From Ahaetulla prasina (taxonomy: Eukaryota; Chordata; Lepidosauria; Squamata; Colubridae), in contig NC_080540.1 of NCBI RefSeq assembly GCF_028640845.1, positions 50,512,561 to 50,576,560 on the forward strand: DNA of 64,000 nt, given 5' to 3'. The notes under the pieces were generated by a model. The model was not told the origin of the DNA. It was given only the letters and a program-made list of their open reading frames with translations, and did not search any database. Shown in pieces: positions 12,355 through 21,073 of the stretch (position 1 is its first letter; each line of letters begins with the position of its first letter). Both the position numbers and the translations under genes were made by a program.

Positions 12355-12480
12355 TATCCAAAATGTATTTGTTTATTTATCAAATCTATAAGGCTCCCCA
12401 AATTCAGGGATGCTGGCCAGCATACAACATTAAAAGCACTAACAGCAACAATTAAAAAATTAAAAACTGAAAATAGTAAA
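12355..12480 (-). repeat. Possible L2-like 3' UTR fragment
   Basis: TTTGTTTATTTATCAAATCT followed by ataaggctccccaaatt resembles the start of the L2-like 3' UTR at 59100 (ttatttatcaaatttaggca). The piece is short and weak. Confidence 0.3.
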
Positions 12481-12539
12481 ACCAGCATTCTGTCAACTTC
12501 CAACATTTCCCGCACAGGACCCACAATCTAAACTAGCCA

Positions 12540-13407
12540 GAGGGAGAAGAGTCAGTTGCAGCTGACTGTTGGGGGCGAAACACTGGCCCCAATGGAAAGG
12601 GTGCGCAACTTGGGCGTTCTCCTGGATGAACGGCTGTCGTTTGAAGATCACTTGACGGCCGTCTCCAGGAGAGCTTTTCATCAGGTTCGCCTGATTCGCC
12701 AGTTGCCCCCCTTCCTTGACCGGGATGCCCTATGCACGGTCACTCACGCTCGTTACCTCCCGCCTGGATTATTGCAATGCTCTCTACATGGGGCTCCCCT
12801 TGAAGAGCACCCGGAGGCTGCAGTTAGTTCAGAATGCGGCTGCGCGGGTGATAGAGGGAGCCACACGTGGCTCCCATGTAACACCACTCCTGCGCAGACT
12901 GCACTGGCTACCTGTGGTCTCTCGGGTGCACTTCAAGGTGTTGGTTACTACCTTTAAAGCGCTCCATGGCTTAGGGCCAGGGTACTTACGGGACCGCCTT
13001 CTGCTACCGAATACCTCCCACCGACCCGTACGCTCACACAGAGAGGGGCTTCTCAGGGTGCCGTCCGCCAAGCAATGTCGGCTGGCGGCCCCCAGGGGAA
13101 GGTCCTTCTCTGTGGGGGCTCCTACCCTCTGGAACGAACTTCCCCCTGGACTACGTCAGCTGCCTGACCTTCAGACCTTCCGCCGCGAGCTGAAGACCTA
13201 TTTGTTTATTCGCGCGGGACTGGTTTCGTAATTTTTAAATTTTATAATGTTATAAGTTTTAGAGAGTTTAATTTTAATGGTATATTGTTTTAAATTTTAG
13301 CCAATATATAATAAGTTTTTTAATCTTTGTTTTATTTGTATATTGTCTATTTTTATTATGGCTGTGAACCGCCCTGAGTCCTTCGGGAGAAGGGCGGTAT
13401 AAAAATC
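12540..13407 (+). mobile_element. L2-like LINE 3' end
   Basis: A plus-strand copy of the C-terminal half of the L2-like ORF plus 3' UTR. It ends in the hairpin ACCGCCCTGAGTCC / TTCGGGAGAAGGGCGGT (13370-13400), then AATAA repeats that became the microsatellite at 13408-13539. 5'-truncated at about 12540. Confidence 0.85.
12556..13231 (+). pseudogene. L2-like ORF2 C-terminal region, one frameshift
   Basis: The first frame (12556 to about 12750) reads LTVGGETLAPMERVRNLGVL and ends near DALCTVTHA. The second frame (from about 12740 to 13231) continues with LVTSRLDYCNALYMGLPL, then WNELPPGLRQLPDLQTFRRE, to a stop. The order matches residues about 245-465 of the ORF at 6018. A small indel near 12740-12755 separates the frames. 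The RT catalytic motifs lie upstream of the truncation and are absent. Confidence 0.75.
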
Positions 13408-13424
13408 TAATAATAATAATAATA

Positions 13425-13511
<87 letters not shown>

Positions 13512-13539
13512 AAGAAGAAGAAGAAGAAGAAGAAGAAGA
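13408..13539 (+). repeat. (AAT)n-(AAG)n microsatellite on LINE tail
   Basis: About 25 AAT units (13408-13482) pass directly into about 19 AAG units (13483-13539). The tract starts where the L2-like LINE tail ends, so it was probably seeded by the LINE tail. Confidence 0.95.
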
Positions 13540-13599
13540 GTCAAGCCTTAAAGGCTTGTTAAAATGAGGTCAGAGCAGGAGTCACACATGGATCTCTAA

Positions 13600-13830
13600 G
13601 TGGATGTTGTTCCAGAGGGCAGGCATCACAACAGAGAAGGTTCACTCCCTGCATCTCCAGCAAGGTGGCACTGTTTAATTGATGGGATATATGCCAACTC
13701 GTTGGATTGAATAGGACTGGGAGACACTATAGGAGACAGATAGACTTTCAAACAGCCATACCCCATACCATAAAGGATTTTACAGATGATAAATAGCACC
13801 TTGGTTTTCAAAATACATTTCAAGCAACTT
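13600..13830 (-). mobile_element. L2-like LINE fragment (old)
   Basis: The minus-strand reading contains LKCILKTKVLFIICKILYGM followed by GYGCLKVYL. It corresponds to the VHFKVLVTTFKVLHGLGPGY region of the better copies. Decayed, and on the opposite strand to the element just before it. Confidence 0.5.
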
Positions 13831-13844
13831 TTCTTCAAATGCAT

Positions 13845-14580
13845 ATTAATGAAGTTAGTCAGTGGGTGTCAGGAATGAACAGTCATTCATATTTTTCATA
13901 TTCCATATTTTCCTCTTGTACTATCAATCTGCTGAACACCTAATTCTATCGGTGCTGTCTAATGTCTATATATATTCACCAATGTGGGTTGGCTGTAGTA
14001 TTATCATTTATCATTATCTTCTTTACTCCCCCCTTATCATTATCATGATTACAATTACAATGACAATGCTATTACAATTACAATGATTGCTATTATTCTG
14101 TTGCGCTGTTGCATCGGAGACAAATTCCTTCTGCTTCTAATCACACTTGGCTAAATAAAGTATTCTATTATACCACTGCTTTTTCATTTTTATTGTCTAT
14201 CAAACAGCAAAATATCCAATCAATTTTTAACAGCAGAGCACCATTTGCCAGAAAATTAGGATATTTTTTAAAAAGATTGTCTATTTTGGAACATTTATGT
14301 GAAAAAAATTAATTCAATACAAAATTTCCTCATCTCAAAAAGTGTTATAGTGTTAAAAATGTAACCAGAAATTCGAGGGGTTAATATTTTGACATTAACA
14401 AGGCTTTGAAATGTCAAGACTGTTTAAAGCAATATATAAATCTAATAATCAGAAAGTTTTAGGTGTGAGCACCAATATTTTAACAGTGGTACAACATATA
14501 TGAAGATCAGATACATACAATAATTGAATAAAATCTTTTGGATTGAAGACTATTCTTGAGTGAGAAAAAGCACAGTTGGC
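13845..14580. other. No recognisable feature
   Basis: A/T-rich; short imperfect TTATCATTATCATGATTACA-type simple sequence near 14030-14090. Nothing else supportable. Confidence 0.4.
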
Positions 14581-14588
14581 TGCATCTA

Positions 14589-14972
14589 CAAGTAGCCCTC
14601 AACTTATGACCACATTTGAGCCCAAAATTTGTGTTGCTAAGTGAGACATTTGTTAAGCGAATTTTGTCCCATTTTGTAACAGTTGTTAAGTAAATCACCG
14701 CCATTGTTAAATTAGTAACATGGTTGTTATGTGGATCTGGTTTCCCCCAGATCCCTGGACTTTGCTTGTCAGAAGGTCACACAAGCTGATTGCATGACCC
14801 CAGCACACTGCAACCATCATAAATACAAGTCAGTTACCAAGTGTCTGAATGTCACATGTTCACGGGGACCCGGCAACTGTCCTGTGAAAAATAATCACAA
14901 GTCCCTTTTTCAGTGCCATTGTTAACTTTGAAAGGTCACTAAATGAACTGTTCTTAAGCGGAGAACTACTTG
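14589..14972. mobile_element. Tigger/pogo-like miniature element
   Basis: A 384-bp element between TA dinucleotides (14587-14588 and 14973-14974). The ends CAAGTAGCCCTCAACTTATG and CGGAGAACTACTTG are inverted. Interior landmarks GAGCCCAAAATTTGTGTTGC, GACTTTGCTTGTCAGAAGGT and AAAGGTCACTAAATGAACTG recur at 17046, 34945 and 43012. TA duplication and CAGGTAGTCC-type ends fit the pogo/Tigger branch of Tc1-mariner. Non-coding. Confidence 0.75.
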
Positions 14973-15789
14973 TACAACACCGGACTCTTCAAAGGTTTCA
15001 GGCTACAGAACTAGAAGTCCTATGCATAGGACTTGGTCTAGCAACGATCTATATATAATAATAAATACAACTCCACGATGATAAATACAAGGGCAAAGCA
15101 ACCAGCGTTTGCGTTGCATTTATTTCTAGAACAAACCAGATATTTTTGCTAACTAGGGGGGAAAAAATTCCGACCCTGGAGGGCATTGATTCACATATGC
15201 CCGCCCTGCCCTTTTCTTCAAACGAGCTTCAGTTTCCGAGGGGGAAAAAAAGCTTTATGTGATAGGATTATTGATTTCCTCGTCAATGGAGATCCGCCCA
15301 CGATCGGGGGGCGACTGAGGCACCTGCAAAGGCGTCACATCGCCGCCACCCACGTCCACGAGGCGCCGGCAACCTCGGGGGAGGGGCGGACGTTTCCCCC
15401 CCCCCCTTTCTATTTCCTTCCCCAAAGCAATTTGGTCCTTATTCCCGGAAGGGGGGGGGGAGTATTTTTTTGTTTGTTTGTTGGAAACGAAGAATAAACT
15501 AGCAGGAGTTTGTGGGAGGGGAGGCTATTCGCGAAAGGGAGGTGGGGGGGGGGGGGAGGTTGAGCGTCCAAGGAAGCCAACCTAGATGGGCATCACAGGG
15601 CGCAGAGGAGCCCAGAAGGCACATGGGAGACGGAGGGGGGGGAAGGTGGAAGCGAGCCTGTCCAGAGTATAAAGGAGGAAAACCAAAGTCGTTTCTTGGT
15701 CGTGAGGCGGAAAAAAAAAGGCTCGACGTGATGACGGGTGAGGGAGAAGCGGCGTTTTAGGCACCGCGCTCATAGCCGAAACCTATCGC

Positions 15790-15920
15790 CGAACCGTATT
15801 TCGGTTCGGACACGTATCGTGCCAAACACGTGTTTCGATACGTGTTTCGTTCGGAGCGTGATACGTGTCCCAGTCCGGACACGTTATCCGCTCCAACCGC
15901 GGATTTGCCACCGCGGCAAA
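15790..15920. other. Cluster of four adjacent dyad-symmetric elements
   Basis: (1) CGAACCG / CGGTTCG, 15790-15808, 5-nt loop. (2) CACGTATCG / CGATACGTG, 15811-15844, enclosing the perfect palindrome AAACACGTGTTT (15824-15835). (3) Near-symmetric arms GGAGCG...CGTGTCC and GGACACG...CGCTCC, 15853-15894. (4) TTTGCC / GGCAAA, 15904-15920. CACGTG at 15827-15832 is a canonical E-box. The cluster lies inside the CpG island. Function unknown: regulatory dyads or a decayed inverted-repeat element are both possible. Confidence 0.7.
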
Positions 15921-16096
15921 GCCTCTCCCTTCCGGCGTTCTCGGAAGCCCTTTAAATCGCCCCCAGACGGGAGTCGCCTGGCCACAGGCGGGGCAGAGCT
16001 TTGACCGAGGGCGGCCGTAGCCGGGGCCGAGCGAGGGGAAGGGCGGGCCTTAAACCGACGCTCGGCCGCGAAGAAAAAAGCACGAGGCCCCCGCAG

Positions 16097-16289
16097 CCCC
16101 GCCCCCTGATTGGAAGCCGCGACACGTCCGCGCCGCCGCCGCAGCCACCCACGTTCGCTTCCGCGCGCCGCCCCCTCACGTGGCTCCGCACGCTGGCAGG
16201 TCGGCGAGGGGCAGACGGCGGAAGAGAGACGCAATTGCGCCACGGGGGGAGGGGGGGGGAGGAGGAGGAAGGCGGGGCTCTTGACGTCA
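16097..16289. promoter_or_regulatory. Candidate promoter sites: GC box, CCAAT, E-box, CRE
   Basis: Seen in order: GC-box-like CCCCGCCCCC (near 16097); inverted CCAAT in CTGATTGGAA (16107-16116); E-box CACGTG (16177-16182); GC-box-like AGGCGGGGC (near 16270); and a perfect CRE palindrome TGACGTCA (16282-16289). Such sites cluster in CpG-island promoters. The matches are short, so binding is an inference. Confidence 0.5.
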
Positions 16290-16329
16290 ACGGGAGACCT
16301 TTCCTGAGTTGGCTGGATGTATAAACTAG

Positions 16330-16815
16330 GGTTGGGTTTTTCCGGTCCCCGTCAGGGTTTCTAGGTTTTTGTTTTTTTTTAATTTTAAAATGTTAAAAAG
16401 TGTTTCTGTACTCTAAATAATATATGTTTTAAATAGATAAAAATAGCATAGTTTAAAAACGGATTTTTTTAAAATCTGGTTTTGTTTGGTGTAGAAGCTT
16501 GAGTTGACTGGATCACAAATCTTACTTTTGTTTAGGAAACCCCCGCTGGCAATCCTGCGTCTTTCCGGTGCTTCTTGGTTCACGCTTTTCCAGGGCTCTT
16601 TTTGTCTAGTCTCTGACACATAATAGCGAAAATGTATTCCAGGCAGGTGCCTCTATTGCAGAAGGACGTGGGTAGCAAAAGAGTTTGCCTCTACTTGTGC
16701 CTGGGCGCCTGCCTTGTGCAAAGATCGGCATGGCAGCTCTTGATAACGTCCATGCCTGACGACTGACGTCACCTTAACTTTCTTTTAGTGTCCCCAGGGG
16801 ACCCGCTCCAGGTAG
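16330..16815. other. Island flank, no recognisable feature
   Basis: T-rich then mixed sequence between the CpG island and the next miniature element; no exon or repeat assigned. Confidence 0.4.
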
Positions 16816-16823
16816 CTCTGGAG

Positions 16824-16928
16824 CAGGGATATCCAACTTGGCAACTTTAAGACTTGTGGACTTCAACTCCCTGAATTCTGGGAGTTGAAGTCCACAAGTC
16901 TTAAAGTTGTCAAGGTTGGAGAGTCCTG
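16824..16928. mobile_element. Palindromic hAT-type miniature element
   Basis: A 105-bp near-perfect palindrome centred on GAATTC (about 16874-16879). Its arms carry CAACTTTAAGACTTGTGGAC and its complement. It is flanked by the perfect 8-bp duplication CTCTGGAG (16816-16823 and 16929-16936). The ends are CAGG...CCTG. The 8-bp duplication indicates hAT-type insertion. RNA or single-stranded DNA would form one long hairpin. Confidence 0.85.
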
Positions 16929-17114
16929 CTCTGGAGGACACTTGACAGAAGGGCTTGCCAGCATAGCCGATTAATATCCAGGAGTTGTTCCTGCTCCTTT
17001 GAAGGGGATAGGTTTAGGGAAGGCTAGAGTTAATCCTTATAAATACAGGTAGTTCTCAACTTGCGGCCACAATTAAGCCCAAAATTTATGTTGCTGTTGG
17101 CAGAAATGTCCAAT

Positions 17115-17392
17115 GTCTTCTTCATGTGTTTTTTTTTATTTGCATTTATATCCCGCCCTTCTCCGAAGACTCAGGGCGGCTTTAGAATGTGTTAAGCAAT
17201 AGTCTTCATCCATTTGTATATTATATACAAAGTCCACTTATTTCCCCCAACAATCTGGGTCCTCATTTTACCTACCTTATAAAGGATGGAAGGATGAGTC
17301 AACCTTGGGCCTGGTGGGACTTGAACATGCAGTAATTGCAAGCAGCTGTGTTAATAACAGACTGTCTTAGCAGTCTGAGCCACCAGAGGCCC
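17115..17392 (-). mobile_element. tRNA-derived SINE with L2-type tail
   Basis: On the minus strand it begins GGGCCTCTGGTGGCTCAGAC (box-A-like), has box-B-like GTTCAAGTCCC, and a central GGTAGGTAAAATGAGGACCC. It ends with CCGCCCTGAGTCTTCGGAGA / AGGGCGGGATATAAATGC and an A-rich tail. That last part is nearly the same hairpin as the L2-like LINE end at 13365-13407, indicating mobilisation by that LINE. Another copy lies at 46237. Confidence 0.8.
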
Positions 17393-17394
17393 TG

Positions 17395-17604
17395 GTGTTA
17401 TATTATTTATTTTCCCTTTCTTTATTATATTCTTATATTTGGAATTGTACCTACCACACTATTGGTACTAACAATAGTACTACCAATAGTACAAAGATTG
17501 GTACTATCTTTGCTTTCTTTTGCCAGCCATTCTACTATTTTCAGGTCTTTGTAGTTTGTGACTTTATACAGTTCCTTCTCTTCTATTTTGTTTCCAGATA
17601 CTGC
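17395..17604 (-). mobile_element. R4-like LINE 3'-terminal fragment
   Basis: Nearly the same DNA as 2825-3020 (ttattttccctttctttatt; gtacctaccac; caaagattggtact). The minus reading gives NKIEEKELYKVTNYKDLKIV and VVGTIPNIR, the extreme C-terminus of the R4-like protein. Truncated at both sides. Confidence 0.5.
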
Positions 17605-18110
17605 TGTTGGAAGAAAAATCCATCTGGGTTCAGTTCCAAGCGGGGAGAAAGACACTGGAAACATGGGAGCTGTTTGGAAAGATGGTTTAATGGTGGACAG
17701 GATCACATGGTTTGAGGTCCTGGGCAACTGAGCACATGGGGGGGGGGAGGGAAGGAGAGAGAGAGAGTGGTTGAGATTTATAACCTCTCTTGGGCTTTGA
17801 ATTTGAACTTCCCCTATTCGTTGCAGTCAGACTCCCATGCTGAGGTTGTCTGTGTCCCAGGCTTGGTTGGATCTTGCTGGGTGATTCAATGAATGGCAGT
17901 TTCCTTTGTTTTGTAGATAGACTGGCCCAGTCTTTTGCCTTGTAGATAGGTTGGCACCAGTCTTTCTGGGGCTATTAACAAAAATGGGGCCTGCTTTCCA
18001 AGAACATGTTTCACCTTTTTTTCATCCAGGGAGATATAATATTCTGCCTTTTTAATATTTCCTAGAATATTTCATTCTTCTAGGAGCGGGGTGGGTGCTA
18101 ACTTCCTACA
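17605..18110 (+). repeat. Possible solo LTR
   Basis: 506 bp starting TGTTGGAAG and ending CTTCCTACA, short inverted ends with one mismatch. The interior has a purine run (about 17738-17768) and no ORF. No matching partner LTR is complete in the window: only about 17 bp at 17095 resemble its start. The call is tentative. Confidence 0.35.
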
Positions 18111-18783
18111 TTGCTGAGAGTGAGAAATTTGTTAAGGGAGTTTTGTTCCATTTTATGACTTTTCGTGCTAAACTTGTTAAGTGAATCGTTGCAGTTGTTA
18201 AATTAGTAACATGGTTGTTAAGTGAATCTGGCTTCCCCATTGATTTGGTTTGCCAAAAGGTCGCAAAAGGTGATCACATGATCATGGGACACTGCAACCG
18301 TCATAAATATGAGTCAGTTGTCAAGCATGTAAATGTAAATCACATGACCATGGGGATGCTGCAACAATCATAAGTGTGAAAAATGGTCATGAGTCACTTT
18401 TTTCAATGCTGTTGTATCTTCGAACAGTCACTGAACAAACTGTTGTAAGACGAGGACTAACTATAGTAGACTGGAAGGAGTAAGGTTGTAAGACTTCATA
18501 CATTTAACTGATTTCCAAACTATAGGGGTCCTATAATTTGCATTAATTTCAATTGCCCCCGTCCTCAGAAGTAGGACTCTCTTGGTCTTCTTAGCCAGGC
18601 TTAAAAGGCAACATGCAAAAAATGGACTTCCCAACCCCTGTGAAAGTTGCTTACAATGGTAAATCCTCTGAAAGCAATTATTCAGGAGAGGTAAAATATG
18701 ATCAGCTATGATAGCATGAGCTGAGCTTGTAAAGTCATGGGAGCAATTCTTAATAACAGTAGTTGAGGGCAAACAATAGCCAC

Positions 18784-18858
18784 AGAGCTATTGCTGGGGA
18801 ATTCTAGGAATTGGTGTCCACACATCTCAAAGTTGTCAAGATTGAAAAACACTAGGCT
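18784..18858. mobile_element. Half-copy of the palindromic hAT miniature
   Basis: GGGGAATTCTAGGAATTGGTG, then CATCTCAAAGTTGTCAAGAT, matches one arm of the element at 16824-16928 with substitutions. The other arm is missing. Confidence 0.5.
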
Positions 18859-18859
18859 A

Positions 18860-19480
18860 AAGAGTCTCCATCTCAGGCAGTAGCTTTCAAGGACCATCCC
18901 CACATCTCTTCCATCCAAACAGATTTTGAAAGTATATTGATGTCCACCTCAACCTCCCCATATACTTTCCCAACTTTAGCACTTTGCTTTGGTTAATACT
19001 TCATTAAATTTTGTCAATGTAGTAATAGAGGCATAGTTATGCACCATTAATCTTAGTAAGATACCATATTTGAATAGATAACGACATTGAACAGAATATG
19101 GCACATGTCAAGAGTTCCAGCCCTCAACTATACTATCGTTCAGACTATTTAATCTATTTCTCTTTCTTTGACAATGTATTGGGCCTATGATTTTGAGTTG
19201 TGAAAAACATGTATTGATTTAAAAGATTTAGCAGTATTTCCAGAATGGTTTGCAAGTTTCCAAGACTGATAAATCGCTGTGACAGCTTTATATGTGGATG
19301 TACTCTAGGCAGGAAGATATTTGGAACATCTTTTTATAGCAAAATATCATAGAGCATTTACCTTGGCATACTTTAATATTCTTCACTCAGCAGTTTGAGA
19401 ATGCAGACTTTTTACCTTATTATAAAAGATCCTGCTCTTATAGAGAAAGTCTTCCTCTATTGCTGCTTTTATAAGTATTT
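18860..19480. other. No recognisable feature
   Basis: Ordinary A/T-rich sequence up to the Gypsy insertion point. Confidence 0.4.
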
Positions 19481-19481
19481 G

Positions 19482-19658
19482 TGTAATGTATCTTTAAAAG
19501 TTTTGGCGGGAATTAGCACGTTGCTGATTGGTTGAGGCCACCGGCCGAACTGTATATAAAGAGAGGTTTGCCCCAGTACTGGTTGCTGGGTTCACTGTAT
19601 ATTAAAGAGCTGTTGTCACTACCCTGGTCTCCTGCCTCGTTATTGCCCAAACATAACA
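19482..19658 (+). repeat. Gypsy 5' LTR
   Basis: TGTAATGTATC...CATAACA, with TG...CA ends. It contains an inverted CCAAT (ATTGG, 19527-19531), a TATA box TATATAAA (19553-19560) and a polyadenylation-type ATTAAA (19601-19606). The order fits U3-R-U5 with transcription starting about 25-30 bp after the TATA box. Confidence 0.95.
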
Positions 19659-19659
19659 C

Positions 19660-19677
19660 TGGCGACGAGGATGGGAT
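19660..19677 (+). other. Primer-binding site matching tRNA-Ser
   Basis: TGGCGACGAGGATGGGAT, one base after the 5' LTR. It is complementary to the 3' end of vertebrate tRNA-Ser(GCT), which ends ATCCCATCCTCGTCG plus CCA; 18 bases pair. This would prime minus-strand DNA synthesis. The tRNA sequence is from general knowledge, not checked here. Confidence 0.8.
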
Positions 19678-19756
19678 CCCGAGGCTAAAAGCACCAGGAA
19701 AGAGCGGAACGCACGACAAGGACCGAACCCAGCAAATTCAGGGCGGAAACGCAGCG

Positions 19757-21073
19757 ATGGCCAGCTACACACCGCCCGCGCCGTTTGACCCATCCAAGGA
19801 GAAATGGGGAACATACATGACCCGTTTCGAGAGCTTCCTCGAGGCGAACGAACTGCAAGGAGTTCCAGACAACAGAAAAAGGGCATATTTCCTGAGCCAC
19901 TGCGGTCCCGAGGTCATCGACATCGCGCAAGCCCTGGCAGAGCCAATGCCGGTACAATCGGTATCGTGGCAAACTCTGCAGAACCTATTGAAGAACCATT
20001 TCGCGCCAACACCGTCCAAATACGTGCAACGTTTTGAATTTGGAGAGCGCAGACAGCAAGAGGGCGAGTCCATCAGCGAATACATGGCCGCCCTAAGGAA
20101 AGCCTCTAAATATTGTGGGTACCGAGATTTGGATGAGGAACTGTTGGAGCAACTCATCCGTGGGGTCAGGGACATTCGTTTGCGGAGGCGGCTGCTATCC
20201 AAGAGCAACCTAACGCTGGCAAATGCTCTGGACGAAGCCAGAGCTCATGAGATGTCCACCCAAGCAGCGGAAACCCTACAAAAGCCGCTCACACCAATGG
20301 CGAGCGCGAAATCAACTCCGGTCCACAACGAAGAAATTCAGACCGAATCAGACGGCGAGGATGAGGAAGGAGTTTTCCACACCGGAAACCGAGAAAGAAG
20401 ACCGATGACTGCGGAAGTTGCGGAGGGCAACACCAGCGTCAACAATGCAAGTTCAAGGACGCTACATGTCGGTGCGAGAAGAAGGGCACCTGGCTCAAGT
20501 CTGTCGAGCACCCCAACCTTCCGCCGAAAATTCAAACCAACCAATCAGAGCGCGGGATCGGCAAGGCGACCCGTGATTGGTCAAAACAAAAAGGGCGCGA
20601 AGTCAAATCGAACGACCGTGATAGTGGGTCGTGCAGCGACCCGCGTAGAGAAGAAAATCTTCACAAAACCGAAAATCGAAGGAGTGCCGTGCCGACTGGA
20701 GGTGGACACAGGGTCAGCGATCACAATCATGTCCTGGGACACTTTTGCGAAAGCTTTGCCGAACATCGCCAAGCGCAAACTGCGAACACAGCGGCTAAAA
20801 GTTCAAGACTACCAAGGGAATCGCATCCCTGTTCGAGGGACAACATCCGTCCGCGTCGAGTACGGACCACACAAGAAAACCCTGCCCATCACGATAGTCG
20901 AGGGGACCCTGCCAAGCTTGTTGGGACTAGACTGGTTTCGAGCATTGGGCATGGGAGTGACTGGCATCTACAGAAACGACTTTAACCTAAAGGACGCCCT
21001 CATGGAAGAATTCAAGATGTTTTCAAGGACTGCCTGGGCAAGTACAAGGGGACCCCTATTTCTTTCAACTTAG
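19757..21073 (+). CDS. gag-pro: Gypsy Gag-protease
   Basis: Start at 19757: the open frame runs upstream into the LTR, but this ATG (MASYTPPAPFDPSKEKW) is the first after the PBS and opens the recognisable capsid. Capsid-like helical region at residues about 1-170, then an acidic linker, then the retroviral-type aspartic protease with catalytic VDTGS (D317) and LGLDWFRALG near the end. Oddity: between about 20381 and 20575 the continuous frame is out of register. The adjacent frame holds a nucleocapsid zinc-knuckle CGSCGGQHQRQQC (C-X2-C-X3-H-X4-C, 20410-20448), so short frame slips bracket this zone. The frame ends soon after protease by another slip near 21010. Confidence 0.75.
   Translation: MASYTPPAPFDPSKEKWGTYMTRFESFLEANELQGVPDNRKRAYFLSHCGPEVIDIAQALAEPMPVQSVSWQTLQNLLKNHFAPTPSKYVQRFEFGERRQQEGESISEYMAALRKASKYCGYRDLDEELLEQLIRGVRDIRLRRRLLSKSNLTLANALDEARAHEMSTQAAETLQKPLTPMASAKSTPVHNEEIQTESDGEDEEGVFHTGNRERRPMTAEVAEGNTSVNNASSRTLHVGARRRAPGSSLSSTPTFRRKFKPTNQSAGSARRPVIGQNKKGAKSNRTTVIVGRAATRVEKKIFTKPKIEGVPCRLEVDTGSAITIMSWDTFAKALPNIAKRKLRTQRLKVQDYQGNRIPVRGTTSVRVEYGPHKKTLPITIVEGTLPSLLGLDWFRALGMGVTGIYRNDFNLKDALMEEFKMFSRTAWASTRGPLFLST

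Larger units (their letters stand above)
15290..16300. promoter_or_regulatory. CpG island, candidate host promoter
   Basis: A sharp shift to G+C-rich, CpG-dense sequence in an otherwise A/T-rich window, with long G or C runs (15400, 15455, 15550, 16245). No known mobile-element ends bound it. CpG islands usually mark promoters of broadly expressed vertebrate genes. I could not identify a first exon or donor site with confidence, nor the transcription direction. Several apparently open frames here (for example minus 15884-16243) are low-complexity by-products of GC richness. Confidence 0.6.
17095..18110. mobile_element. Composite insertion with TTGC duplication
   Basis: Flanked by TTGC on both sides (17091-17094 and 18111-18114). 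It starts TGTTGG and ends CTTCCTACA, the TG...CA form and 4-bp duplication expected of an LTR-type insertion. Inside are a minus-strand SINE (17115-17392), an R4-like LINE fragment (17395-17604) and a second TGTTGGAAG start at 17605. It may be an LTR element later invaded by the other two; the order of events is inferred. Confidence 0.5.
17046..18463. mobile_element. Tigger/pogo-like miniature element split by a nested insertion
   Basis: The left piece (17046-17094) begins CAGGTAGTTCTCAACTTGCG after TA. The right piece (18115-18463) continues with AGTGAGAAATTTGTTAAG, GATCACATGATCATGGGACA and TGTTGTAAGACGAGGACTAA. Together they equal one ~400-bp family member, interrupted by 1016 bp (17095-18110). 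The family is shared with 14589, 34945 and 43012. Confidence 0.75.

Noticed and set aside
15884..16290. Overlapping open frames of 65-119 codons on both strands in the CpG island
   Set aside because: Low-complexity Arg/Gly/Pro-rich translations in several frames at once are expected from GC-rich DNA. No splice sites or family match.
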